From an uncultured Desulfovibrionaceae bacterium (GTDB lineage Bacteria; Desulfobacterota; Desulfovibrionia; Desulfovibrionales; Desulfovibrionaceae), in NCBI GenBank assembly GCA_949427775.1, contig CASQEL010000018.1, forward strand, positions 1 to 14,105: 14,105 nucleotides of DNA. The letters run 5' to 3'. Under the pieces are notes generated by a model. That model made no database searches, was not told the DNA's origin, and was given only the letters and a program-made list of their open reading frames with translations. Positions 6,124-14,042 of the stretch are shown here, piece by piece. Made by a program: the position numbers and the translations under genes. Numbering within the stretch: the first letter of the stretch is position 1; the number at the start of each line of letters is the position of its first letter.

Positions 6124-7220
6124 GCCGGTACAGGAGGTAGTCGCGTTGAAATTGATCGATGCGGCCGTCCAGAACGGCGTCCACATCTCCCGCTTCCGTA
6201 TTGGTGCGGTGATCCTTGACCAGACGATACGGCTGCAGCGTGTAGGTGCGGATCTGACTGCCGAAGGCTATGGCGTTTTTGCCCGCGTACTGGGCCTGAC
6301 GTTCCGCATCGCGCTTGCGCAACTCCAGATCGTAGAGGCGCGCGCGCAGGATGTGCAGCGCCGTCTCCTTGTTGTGATGTTGCGATTTCTCGTTTTGACA
6401 CTGGGCGGAAATGCCCGTGGGAAGATGCGTGACGCGCACGGCCGAGCTTGTGGTGTTCACGCTCTGGCCGCCGGGGCCGCTGGAGCGGAAGGTGTCGAAA
6501 CGCAGATCCGTTTCCTTGATGTCGAGCACGATGTCGTTTCCCACGTCGGGAATGACGTCCACAGAGGCGAACGAAGTGTGGCGGCGTCCCGAGGAGTCGA
6601 AGGGAGAAATGCGGATCAGCCGATGAATGCCCCGTTCGCTTTTGAGAAAACCGAAAGCGTTGGGACCGCTGATACGCAGGGTCACGCTCTTGATGCCCGC
6701 CTCGTCGCCGGCGATGAAATCCATCTCTTCCACCCTGTAATCGTGCGAACCGGCCCATCGGGTGTACATGCGCAGCAACATTTCGGCCCAATCCTGGGAC
6801 TCGGTGCCGCCCGCGCCGGGATGTATTTCCAGAATGGCGTCCTGGGCATCCTCTTCCGCCGAAAGCAGCATGACCAGCTCCGTTTCTTCCAGCAGCTCTT
6901 CCAGGCGGTTCACCTGGGCTTCCAGGGATTCCAGGGCTTCCGGATCTTCGTCTTCGGAGGCCAGGGTCAACCATTCCTCCATGTCCCGGCAACAGGTTTC
7001 CAGGCGTGTCAGACGGGCCACCTGGTCCTCCACACGGCGTTTTTCCTGCAACAGCGGCGTGAGTTTCTCCGGAGCGTCCCAGGCGTCGGGCCTGGAGATT
7101 TCCTGTTCTATTTCTTCCAGACGGCGTTTGTCGGCCGCCAAGTCAAAGACGCCCCCAAAGAGAGGCGAAACGTTCGGAAAGCGGGGTGCACCGGGCACGC
7201 AGATCGGCAAGTTGCAACAT
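6107..7220 (-). CDS. prfB: Peptide chain release factor 2 (with +1 frameshift)
   Basis: RF2 recognises UGA and UAA and releases the finished peptide. The gene is in two frames. A 25-codon first part starts at ATG 7220 (MLQLADLRARCTPL...) and meets an in-frame TGA at 7143-7145. The rest continues in the +1 frame from GAC at 7142-7144 (skipping T7145) to the TGA at 6107-6109, giving 370 residues. The main part has a coiled-coil-like N-terminus, the UGA-recognition tripeptide SPF at 205-207 and GGQ at 250-252 (SSGPGGQSVN), the same numbers as in E. coli. Residue 246 is Ser. The ATG lies 22 nt after the lnt stop with no clear Shine-Dalgarno sequence, so coupling to lnt is likely. Expression should be autoregulated by the frameshift: low RF2 favours shifting. 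Confidence 0.97.
7142..7156 (-). promoter_or_regulatory. prfB programmed +1 frameshift site
   Basis: On the minus strand GGGGG (7152-7156) is followed by a 3-nt spacer, the slippery codon CTT (7146-7148), then TGA (7143-7145) and C. This matches the classic RF2 site (GGGGG-N3-CTT-TGA-C), including the spacing of the Shine-Dalgarno-like stimulator. The stop is codon 26, as in E. coli. Slipping of the peptidyl tRNA from CUU to UUU puts GAC in the A-site. Confidence 0.96.
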
Positions 7221-7242
7221 AGCGGTGATGTGGGGATAAGGG

Positions 7243-8790
7243 TTATCGGGAAATCCGGCGGGGAATGCCCCGGGCGCGTCCGGGAACGCGCAACAACAGC
7301 ACAACCAGCAGCGCCGCCGCGGCATACGGAATCCATGGAGCCGCTTTATGGTACGGACTCCGGGACGTCAGCAGACGGGCCTGCCCGGCGACGCTTTGCG
7401 CTTTGAACTGCGCCCCGCGCAATACAAGGCGTCCCCTGTTGTCGTATATTCCGGAAATGCCCGTGTTGGTGCCTCGCAGCAGCCAGCGGTTTTGTTCCAC
7501 GGCGCGCAGGGCCGCCATCTGCAGGTGCTGCTCCGGCGCGGACGAATCGCCGAACCAGCCGTCGTTGCTGATATTGACCAGTATGTTGGCGCCCGCGGCC
7601 ACACGGGCCTGCGCCAACTCGGGGAAGATACTTTCATAACAGATGAGCATGCCGAGGGCAAGATTGCCCGTGCGCAGGGGGGCCACGGCCAATCCCGGCG
7701 TGAAGTCCCCCACGCCCTGCAGCAGCGGCGTCAGAAAGTCGAAAGCCGGCCAGGGGGGCAGATACTCGCCGAAAGGCACCAGATGCTCTTTATCATAGTA
7801 TCCCGCATCCCGCCCCTGCGGACTGATGAGGTAGGCGCGATTGAAGATGCGGAAGGAACGGGCGCCGTTTTTGAGGTATCCGGGAGCGCCGAACAGCAAC
7901 GGCGCGCCGGACTCCCTGACGAAGTGCCGCAGGATGGGGGCGTGCAGGCGGTGCTCCTGATAGTAGAAGGGCATGGCCGTTTCCGGCCAGATGAGCAGCG
8001 GCGTCGAGCCCTGATGGTCTTGCAGCGCCGCGCGACTCAGGCCCAGATACAGATCCACCGTGGCCTGTTGCCGGTGCGCTTCCCATTTTTGATTCTGATC
8101 GACGTTGCCTTCCACAAAAATGACCGGAACGACGTCGTCGGTCCGCGCGGCATTTTCGGGAGATGGCCCGGAGTCCGTCAGCCGCGCCGCGCCGAAAACG
8201 GCCAGCATGACCAGCAGTCCCAGCCCCGCCGCGACACAGCCCTTGCGGCCCTCGGCCAGCAGACAGGCCGCCATGGTCAGCAGCCCTCCCAGCGCATATG
8301 CGCCCACCAGAAAAGCTCCCTGGATAAAAACGGGCCAAGGGGCGAAGGCGGCGGCCTGCGGCAACCAGGGGAATCCGGTGAACAGACTGCCCCGCAGCAG
8401 TTCCAGCATATACCAGATCAGTCCCAGCATCACGCCGCGCGCCAGGGGCGGCCGGGGACGCAACATTCGGGCGCAGACGCAGAAAATAGCGCCGTACAGC
8501 CCGACATAGATGCCGATGCCTACGGCGCAGGGGGCGGCCAGCACCCAGGGCAGCCCGCCGACGTTGTGGATGGGCAGGGCCAGCCAGTACAGAGCGGCCG
8601 AGGCTCCGACAAGGCCGGTCAGCCACCCGTGCCGGAAGGCCGTGGGGCGGTCCGGCGCGTCCCGTCCCAAAAGGTATAGGGCCGCGGGATAGGCCAGGGA
8701 GAGCAAGGGCAGGTGGAGGAGCGGATTGGGAAATCCCAGAAACACCCCGGCGGCTCCGGCCAGTCCCCGCCATACGGCATGCCGGTTCAT
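7243..8790 (-). CDS. lnt: Apolipoprotein N-acyltransferase
   Basis: This 515-residue inner-membrane enzyme adds the third acyl chain to the N-terminal cysteine of lipoproteins. It has about six hydrophobic segments in the first 200 residues and one near the C-terminus (489-501), flanking a nitrilase-like periplasmic domain (about 222-470). The catalytic triad is visible: E270 in IWPETA, K334 in YYDKEHLVPFGEYLP and C384 in ICYESIFPE; E342 matches another essential glutamate. Length matches the family (about 510). The ATG at 8790 overlaps the corC TGA by 4 nt (ATGA). The corC-lnt pair is also adjacent in enterobacteria, supporting both calls. The arginine-rich end (RVPGRARGIPRRISR) would lie in the cytoplasm. 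Confidence 0.96.
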   Translation of the reverse strand: MNRHAVWRGLAGAAGVFLGFPNPLLHLPLLSLAYPAALYLLGRDAPDRPTAFRHGWLTGLVGASAALYWLALPIHNVGGLPWVLAAPCAVGIGIYVGLYGAIFCVCARMLRPRPPLARGVMLGLIWYMLELLRGSLFTGFPWLPQAAAFAPWPVFIQGAFLVGAYALGGLLTMAACLLAEGRKGCVAAGLGLLVMLAVFGAARLTDSGPSPENAARTDDVVPVIFVEGNVDQNQKWEAHRQQATVDLYLGLSRAALQDHQGSTPLLIWPETAMPFYYQEHRLHAPILRHFVRESGAPLLFGAPGYLKNGARSFRIFNRAYLISPQGRDAGYYDKEHLVPFGEYLPPWPAFDFLTPLLQGVGDFTPGLAVAPLRTGNLALGMLICYESIFPELAQARVAAGANILVNISNDGWFGDSSAPEQHLQMAALRAVEQNRWLLRGTNTGISGIYDNRGRLVLRGAQFKAQSVAGQARLLTSRSPYHKAAPWIPYAAAALLVVLLLRVPGRARGIPRRISR

Positions 8791-9635
8791 GAGGCCTGGG
8801 CGGTGAGGGCGTCGCCTTCCGCTTCCGGCCGCACGCTGATGCGGCGGATGAATTTCACGTCGGCTTCTTCCACGGTGAAGGTCCAGCCCGCGAACGTGAA
8901 GAGTTCGCCCGCGGCGGGCACATGTCCGGCCATAAGACTCAGGTAACCGCCGATGGTGTCCACCTCGTCGGATTCCAGATGGATGCCCAGCTCGTCCAGA
9001 TCTTCCAGAAGCGCCCGGCCCGTGAGCTCAAAGTGATTTTCCCCCAGCACGCGGATGTCTTCTTCCCTGGGGGCGTCATGCTCGTCCTCGATGTCCCCGA
9101 CGATTTCTTCCAGCACGTCCTCGATGGTGATGAGGCCGGAGGTGCCGCCGTATTCGTCAAGAGCGATGGCGATATGCAGTTTGCGGGCGCGGAATTCCTG
9201 AAGCAGATCGCGTATTCCTTTGGTTTCAGGAACAAAAAAGGGCTCGCGCATCAGCGTGTTCACCGGCGTGTCGTGGTGCGCCGGGTCGATGAGACAGCGC
9301 AGCAGATCTTTCGCATGGACGATGCCCACGATATTGTCGCGCGTTTCGCTGTAGGCGGGGATGCGGGAATGACCGGAGTCTACGATAAGCTGCGCCACCT
9401 CCAGCAGCGGCGTATCCGCGGGGGCGCAGTCGATGTCCGTCCGGGGGGTCATGATGTCCTGCACCTGAAGATCGTCGAAGCGCAGGATGCTCAGAAGCAT
9501 GGATTCCTCTTCCGCGGCCACGGCGCCGTCGGCGCGGGCTTCCAGAATGGCTTTTTCCAGAGATTCTTCATCGTCGCGGCGGGCGAACAATCTGCCCAGG
9601 CGCGACCAGATACTACTGTCGGGGCCTCCGTCCAA
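8787..9635 (-). CDS. corC: CorC/HlyC-family CBS-domain protein
   Basis: This 282-residue soluble protein carries two CBS domains (about 59-120 and 125-182) and a C-terminal CorC_HlyC domain (about 195-272). Signature stretches are VQDIMTPRTDID, HSRIPAYSETRDNIVGIVHAKDLL, DEYGGTSGLITIEDVLEEIVGDIEDEHD and VDTIGGYLSLMAGHVP. Family members bind adenine nucleotides and are linked to magnesium/cobalt efflux and membrane integrity; the exact role is unsettled. The start is TTG 9635. AAGGAGG ends 5 nt before it, and the reading frame further upstream runs into non-conserved sequence antisense to no known start. No ATG occurs until M46 (EESMLLS), within the conserved part. The stop overlaps lnt. The 86-bp gap to pilZ holds a short hairpin but no terminator, so it is probably in the pilZ transcript. 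Confidence 0.93.
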   Translation of the reverse strand: MDGGPDSSIWSRLGRLFARRDDEESLEKAILEARADGAVAAEEESMLLSILRFDDLQVQDIMTPRTDIDCAPADTPLLEVAQLIVDSGHSRIPAYSETRDNIVGIVHAKDLLRCLIDPAHHDTPVNTLMREPFFVPETKGIRDLLQEFRARKLHIAIALDEYGGTSGLITIEDVLEEIVGDIEDEHDAPREEDIRVLGENHFELTGRALLEDLDELGIHLESDEVDTIGGYLSLMAGHVPAAGELFTFAGWTFTVEEADVKFIRRISVRPEAEGDALTAQAS

Positions 9636-9640
9636 AATAA

Positions 9641-9647
9641 CCTCCTT
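9641..9647 (-). promoter_or_regulatory. Ribosome binding site fixing the TTG start of corC
   Basis: AAGGAGG, a full anti-16S match, stands 5 nt before TTG 9635. No ATG or GTG in frame lies within range, so TTG is the start. A strong site with a weak start codon would give moderate translation. Confidence 0.85.
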
Positions 9648-9676
9648 GGCTGCAACGGCGTCGTCGTGCCGGGATG

Positions 9677-9692
9677 CGCGGGGATGCCCGCG
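9677..9692 (-). other. Hairpin in the pilZ-corC gap
   Basis: CGCGGG (9677-9682) pairs with CCCGCG (9687-9692) around a 4-nt loop in the 86-bp spacer after pilZ. No T-tract follows on either strand. It may be a processing or stability element in a pilZ-corC transcript, or chance in GC-rich DNA. Confidence 0.3.
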
Positions 9693-9721
9693 TCGTCGGC
9701 GTGCGGCCGCTGACGGTGTGA

Positions 9722-10663
9722 TTACAAATGCTTGCTTTGCTCCAAATGATGCCGCATGACCCACGAAGCCAGCGGAGCTACGCCCCTGTCCTTGTGGATG
9801 GGAAACCAGACGATGTCGGTGCGCCCGTTTTCCATCAGCGCCCAGTTGGTGAACCGCAGGCCCAGAAACAGGGGACTGTTTTTTTCCTGATTTTCGCTGA
9901 AGGACACGATGGTGCACGCCAGCCAGAACGGCAGAGGCATTTCGCCTTCATTGGAACGCAAAACCAGAAGGCAGAGTACTTGGGAACCGTTGGAAAGGTC
10001 AAGCGTGTCAAACGGTTTCAGCTCCTTGTCCATGCTCAGGCGCATGCCTCCGGCTGAAAGATTGACGACGCGCACGTCTTCGGATTTGCCGGGACGAAAA
10101 TTGAAAGTGGCCTGTTTCATGGTGTGAATGCTGGTAGGCAGGGGGAGCCTGTCGGACATGGGCCAGAGGCCAAGGCCGAGCACGGCCCCTTTCTGCGGTT
10201 CCACGCGGACGAAACTGCGTTTCTGGCCGGGTTCCAGCGTGGCCGGCACCGGCAGTTGCAGTACAAAGGTGTTCCTGCGGATCTGGGCGTCTATGACATA
10301 GGAACTGAACTGATAGTATGAGGCCTTGCGCTTGGCGGTGGTTTTAAAGAATACCTGCACGGGTTCCCGCGCCCATACCGGGCTTGCGTATGCGCCGCCC
10401 ACATCGACGAACAGGGAATGTTCCCCGAGTTTGATGCACGGGCCCTGGAGCTTGCGTCCCTGGAGTTCCGCGCCGGTAAATTCCAGATTCAGGGGGCTGC
10501 GCTGGTTCATGGCCGTTTCGAGGATTTCCCGTGTGAGGCGGTGTTGTTTGTCCGCGTTCCGGCGTTCCGCAATACGGCGCGCGACCAGCCGGACAATCCG
10601 GGAGAGGAGGAAAATCGCGGCAAGCGGCAACGCGATGACAACAAGTATGTGAGGCCAGTCCAT
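9722..10663 (-). CDS. Membrane-anchored PilZ-domain protein
   Basis: This 313-residue protein has one N-terminal membrane segment (about 6-22), a basic stretch (R22-R35), a middle beta-rich region (about 55-145) like the N-terminal domain of YcgR-type proteins, and a PilZ domain from about 147. Both c-di-GMP contact motifs are intact: RxxxR as R149-SFV-R153, and NxSxxG as N201, S203, G206 in NLSAGGM. It should therefore bind c-di-GMP and act near the membrane, possibly on motility or surface structures (inference; the partner is unknown). ATG 10663 is chosen because GGAG lies 9 nt upstream and the promoter at 10725-10753 excludes longer starts. It is probably the first gene of a transcript that includes corC, lnt and prfB. 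Confidence 0.85.
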   Translation of the reverse strand: MDWPHILVVIALPLAAIFLLSRIVRLVARRIAERRNADKQHRLTREILETAMNQRSPLNLEFTGAELQGRKLQGPCIKLGEHSLFVDVGGAYASPVWAREPVQVFFKTTAKRKASYYQFSSYVIDAQIRRNTFVLQLPVPATLEPGQKRSFVRVEPQKGAVLGLGLWPMSDRLPLPTSIHTMKQATFNFRPGKSEDVRVVNLSAGGMRLSMDKELKPFDTLDLSNGSQVLCLLVLRSNEGEMPLPFWLACTIVSFSENQEKNSPLFLGLRFTNWALMENGRTDIVWFPIHKDRGVAPLASWVMRHHLEQSKHL

Positions 10664-10724
10664 ATCGGGAACTCCGGCAAGGGTATGGCATGCGCAGAAC
10701 AGCAAAAAAACGCACGTGCGGTGG

Positions 10725-10753
10725 AGTATAGGGGCATGCCCGGTTTCAGGCAA
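10725..10753 (-). promoter_or_regulatory. Promoter of the pilZ-corC-lnt-prfB transcript
   Basis: Minus-strand TTGCCT (10748-10753), an exact 17-bp spacer and TATACT (10725-10730) make the best sigma-70 promoter in the window. The predicted start near 10718 gives a leader of about 55 nt. Three inverted repeats sit on it: TTCAGG/CCTGAA (10745-10761) over the -35, GGGCATGCCC (10732-10741) in the spacer, and CGCACGTGCG (10711-10720) at the start point. Confidence 0.7.
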
Positions 10754-10808
10754 CTCCTGAAGCGGCGTCCGGCTCTGGAAGAAGCGTACCGCGACGGCGT
10801 GTCTCCGG

Positions 10809-12689
10809 TTACAGTTTTCCCATTTTGCGCAGGTGAATTTCCAGGCAGGCCAGCGCCGCGGGCGTCACCCCGGAGATGCGCCCGGCCTGTCCCAGGCTGA
10901 CGGGCCGCACACGAAGAAGCTTTTCTTCCACTTCGCGGGACAGCCCGGCCACGGTCCGATAATCCAGATCCTCGGGCAAAGGCGTGCTCTCGAGGCGTGC
11001 GCCGCGTTCCACCAGTTCGGACTGGCGGCGCAGATACCCCGCGTATTTGACGGCGGTTTGGGCTTCGGCGCGGACTTCGGGCGCAAACTCCCGCAAGGCC
11101 GGGCACAACCTGTCCAGGTGTTCCAGCGTCAGGGCCGGGCGGCGCAGCAGTTCCGCCAGCGTCGCGCTTTTCTCCGATATTTGTTCTCCGGCTTTCGCCA
11201 AAACACCCTGTACGGTATCGTCGGCGGGCAGACGGGTATGCTCCAGCAGGTCGCGCAACCGCTCCACGGCATGCTGCTTCTGTCGGAACATCGCCCACTG
11301 CCGATCTCCCACCAGCCCGAGTTCCCGTCCCAGTGGGGTCAGGCGCGCGTCGGCGTTGTTCTCGCGCAGCAGCAGGCGGTGCTCGGCCCGTGACGTGAAC
11401 ATGCGGTAAGGTTCCAACGTGCCCAGAGTCACCAGATCGTCCACCAGCACGGCCATATAGGCCCGATCCCGCCCCGGGAGGAAAGGCGGCAGGCCGCGTG
11501 CCGCGCAGGATATGTTGCATGCGGCCCACAGGCCCTGAGCGGCCGCCTCCTCATAGCCCGAGGTGCCGTTGATTTGTCCCGCCAGCCACAGGCCGGGAAG
11601 AACCTTGGTTTCCAGGGTGGGATGCAACTGCACGGGATTGGCGTAATCATACTCGATGGCATAGCCCGGGCGCAGCATGACGGCCTTTTCCAGGCCGGGG
11701 ATGCCGGCGATCATGGCCTGCTGCACGTCCAGCGGCAGACTGGTGGAAATGCCGTTGGGATAGCATTCGGCGCTGTGCAGTCCCTCCGGTTCCAGAAAAA
11801 TCTGATGGCGTTCCCGATTGGGAAAGCGCGCCACCTTGTCCTCGATGGAGGGGCAATAGCGCGCGCCTGTGCCCGAGATCACGCCCGTGAACAACGGGGA
11901 GCGATCAAATCCCGAACGGATGATCTCGTGAGTGCGCGCCGTGGTCCAGGTAATGTAGCAGGGGACTTGCTCCAGGCACGGACCGGGGCCGTGAAAACTG
12001 AATCCGGGGGGCGGCGTGTCTCCATCCTGGCGCTCCAGACGCGCGATGTCGATGCTGCGGAAAAGCAGTCGCGGCGTGGTGCCGGTCTTCAGGCGGCCGA
12101 GCTCCAGACCGTGGGCGCGCAGGGAATCGGAAAGCCGTTGCGCCGGACTGTCTCCGAGCCGGCCGCCGGGGAGATGCGTGAGGCCGATGTGGATAAGCCC
12201 GGCCAAAAATGTGCCCGTGGTCAACAGCACGGCTTCGGCGTGAAATTCCAGTCCCTGGGCCGTGCGGATGCCTACGGCCCGGCATCCCCGATCGGTCCGT
12301 TCGCTCAGCACGGCGTCCGCCGTGTCCTGCCAGACCCGCAGATTGGGCTGATTGAAGATCGACGCCTTGACCACGCGCATATAGGCCTCGCGGTCGATCT
12401 GGGCGCGGGTGGCGCGCACGGCCGGTCCCTTGCTCATATTCAGCGTGCGGAACTGAATGCCCGCGGCATCCGCCCACAGTCCCATCATACCGCCAAGCGC
12501 GTCTATTTCACGGACCATATGTCCCTTGGCCAGGCCGCCGATAGCCGGGTTGCAGGACAGGTAGCCGATGCGATCCATATTGCCCGTCACCAGCAATGTG
12601 GCATGTCCCATCCGGGCCAGGGCCATGGCCGCTTCGCAACCGGCGTGGCCGGCGCCTACGACGATGCAGTCAAAATGCGTGTCATTCAT
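10809..12689 (-). CDS. mnmG: tRNA uridine-34 modification enzyme MnmG (GidA)
   Basis: This 626-residue FAD enzyme works with MnmE to place the carboxymethylaminomethyl group on wobble uridine 34 of several tRNAs. Visible signatures are the FAD-binding GAGHAG (G12, G14, G17), CNPAIGGLAKGHMVREIDALGG (about 47-68), GISTSLPLDVQQ, PGYAIEYDYANP and AGQINGTSGYEEAAAQG, then the helical C-terminal domain that binds MnmE. Length is near E. coli MnmG (629). ATG 12689 opens the conserved MNDTHFDCIVVGAG start. It overlaps the M20 stop by 8 nt and has no clear Shine-Dalgarno sequence, so translation is probably coupled to the M20 gene. No MnmE gene is in the window. No terminator is evident in the 145 bp before pilZ, so some read-through into pilZ is possible. 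Confidence 0.97.
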   Translation of the reverse strand: MNDTHFDCIVVGAGHAGCEAAMALARMGHATLLVTGNMDRIGYLSCNPAIGGLAKGHMVREIDALGGMMGLWADAAGIQFRTLNMSKGPAVRATRAQIDREAYMRVVKASIFNQPNLRVWQDTADAVLSERTDRGCRAVGIRTAQGLEFHAEAVLLTTGTFLAGLIHIGLTHLPGGRLGDSPAQRLSDSLRAHGLELGRLKTGTTPRLLFRSIDIARLERQDGDTPPPGFSFHGPGPCLEQVPCYITWTTARTHEIIRSGFDRSPLFTGVISGTGARYCPSIEDKVARFPNRERHQIFLEPEGLHSAECYPNGISTSLPLDVQQAMIAGIPGLEKAVMLRPGYAIEYDYANPVQLHPTLETKVLPGLWLAGQINGTSGYEEAAAQGLWAACNISCAARGLPPFLPGRDRAYMAVLVDDLVTLGTLEPYRMFTSRAEHRLLLRENNADARLTPLGRELGLVGDRQWAMFRQKQHAVERLRDLLEHTRLPADDTVQGVLAKAGEQISEKSATLAELLRRPALTLEHLDRLCPALREFAPEVRAEAQTAVKYAGYLRRQSELVERGARLESTPLPEDLDYRTVAGLSREVEEKLLRVRPVSLGQAGRISGVTPAALACLEIHLRKMGKL

Positions 12690-13908
12690 GGGGGTACAGC
12701 AGGTGCGCGAAGACCTGGGCATCGCCGATGGCGTTTGAAATGCGGGATTTTTCGTTGGGTTCGTGACAATTGGAGAGCACCCGGCACCAGACGGCCGCGG
12801 GCAGGCCGCGCTGCCGCAGCAGGCAGGCCACCGTGCTGCCGCCGATGCCCGTCGGGCGGGCTTCGATGCCGTACACGGCGCGCACGGCGTCGATCAGTCG
12901 GACGACCACTTCGCTGTCCGCGGGCGTGGGCGGCGCGGTCGGCAGCAGATGCTGCGCTTCGACGGTCACGCGCACGCCGCGGCGTTCTTCCACTTCCCGA
13001 GCCAGTCGCCGGGCGGCCGCCAGCACGTCATCCGGCGCGTACTGCGGCAGAATGCGGCAATCCATATAGAAAACGTCCGAGCCGGGCACCGTGTTCACAT
13101 TGGGCACGTTGGCGTCGCGGCGTGTGGGGGTAAACGTGGAGGCGGGCGGATCGAAGAGCGGATTTTCGGCCGGAAATTCCTTGTGCAGATCCAGCAGACG
13201 CAACGTCAGCTCCGCTCCGGCCACCATGGCGTTGACGCCCTTGTGCGGGGTGGAGCCGTGGCACTGCGTGCCCGTGCTGGAAATTTTCAGCCAGAGCACC
13301 GCCTTTTCGGCCACTTCCAGCATTGCGCCGTCGGCCGAGCCGAAGTCGGGTACAAGTATCAGATCGTCCGGACGGAACAGATCAGGCCGGACGCGGAGCA
13401 CGTATTCCAGGCCATATTTGTTGCCGGTTTCCTCGTCGGCCATGCATAACAGGCCCAGCGTCAGCTCCGGCGTCGCGCCGGAGGCGACGAGCGTTTCCGC
13501 CAGCAGCAATCCGCTGACCAGCGCCTGCTGGTTGTCCTCCACCCCCCGGCCGACGAGCGTATCGCCGTCCACGGCCAGGGTCCAGGGATCGGAAGTCCAC
13601 AGGGCGAGGTCTCCGGGCGGCACGACATCCACATGCCCCAGAATCCAGAGCGTGCGGGGACTCCTGCCGGGCACGCGCGCCACAAGATTGGGGCGTATGC
13701 CTTCGGGAACACGTTCGTCCGGGGCATCGATGCGCTCCAGATCCGTGACGCCCACACGGGCCAGTTGCGCTTCAATGTAACGCATTTTCCGCAGTTCACC
13801 GTCTCCGCCGTTTTCCGGTCCCAAAGCCGGAATGGCGGTCAGACCGCGTTGCAGGTCGATGACCCGTTCCCGTCGATCCTGAAGGGCATGAAGAAGTGCT
13901 GTCCGCAT
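12682..13908 (-). CDS. M20-family metallopeptidase (ArgE/DapE-like)
   Basis: This 408-residue di-zinc hydrolase has the ArgE/DapE/carboxypeptidase G2 fold. Metal ligands and catalytic residues are in order: H92 and D94 in LGHVDVVPPGD, bridging D125 in GRGVEDNQQ, E159-E160 in ADEETG, D188 in PDFG, and H382 in NCHEPNEK. The insert around 205-320 is the dimerisation domain, with H218 in CHGSTPHKG. Substrate cannot be told from sequence; a succinyl- or acetyl-amino acid or a dipeptide are the usual ones. A DapE role would fit dapA nearby, but dapA is in another unit. ATG 13908 has GGAG 8 nt upstream and starts the conserved helix; the frame stays open further up, through a terminator hairpin, without conserved features. 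It is co-translated with mnmG. Confidence 0.92.
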   Translation of the reverse strand: MRTALLHALQDRRERVIDLQRGLTAIPALGPENGGDGELRKMRYIEAQLARVGVTDLERIDAPDERVPEGIRPNLVARVPGRSPRTLWILGHVDVVPPGDLALWTSDPWTLAVDGDTLVGRGVEDNQQALVSGLLLAETLVASGATPELTLGLLCMADEETGNKYGLEYVLRVRPDLFRPDDLILVPDFGSADGAMLEVAEKAVLWLKISSTGTQCHGSTPHKGVNAMVAGAELTLRLLDLHKEFPAENPLFDPPASTFTPTRRDANVPNVNTVPGSDVFYMDCRILPQYAPDDVLAAARRLAREVEERRGVRVTVEAQHLLPTAPPTPADSEVVVRLIDAVRAVYGIEARPTGIGGSTVACLLRQRGLPAAVWCRVLSNCHEPNEKSRISNAIGDAQVFAHLLYPHE

Positions 13909-13920
13909 GGCGTACTCCGG

Positions 13921-13963
13921 GAAAAAACAGAAAGGAAAAGAGGACGCGCGTCCGCGTCCTCTT
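13921..13963 (-). terminator. Intrinsic terminator just before the M20 gene
   Basis: A perfect 11-bp stem, AAGAGGACGCG (13938-13948) with CGCGTCCTCTT (13953-13963), has a 4-nt loop. On the minus strand it is followed by a T-rich tract (TTCCTTTCTGTTTTTT). It ends about 12 nt before the M20 ATG, leaving no room for a promoter between. It may end the gene at the right edge, act as a leader attenuator of the M20-mnmG unit, or both. Confidence 0.75.
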
Positions 13964-14018
13964 GAATCGCAAATATGGGGGAAACCGGCGACGGTCCGCC
14001 GTGTCTGGAGCGAATCCA

Positions 14019-14042
14019 TTGTGACTTTTTGCAAAATCACAA
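14019..14042. repeat. Inverted repeat TTGTGA-N12-TCACAA
   Basis: TTGTGA (14019-14024) and TCACAA (14037-14042) flank a 12-bp centre that itself contains TTTTGCAAAA (14027-14036). The half-sites resemble CRP/FNR- and Rex-type sites, but the spacing is wrong for either (they need about 6 bp). As RNA it can form a short hairpin over the stop codon of the edge ORF. It may be an operator or a transcript-end element. Confidence 0.4.

Noticed and set aside
7143..7145. prfB as a pseudogene because of an in-frame stop
   Set aside because: The stop sits in a textbook programmed frameshift signal with correct stimulator spacing, and the downstream frame is intact.
11574..13133. 519-codon plus-strand open frame across mnmG and the M20 gene
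   Set aside because: It crosses two well-supported genes on the other strand and their junction, with no recognisable domain or ribosome site. Similar antisense frames over lnt (7348-8679), prfB (5963-7222) and the ATPase gene (4331-5473) are rejected for the same reason.
14019..14042. CRP or Rex binding site
   Set aside because: The half-sites fit, but the 12-bp spacing is about twice what these dimers need; kept only as an unassigned inverted repeat.
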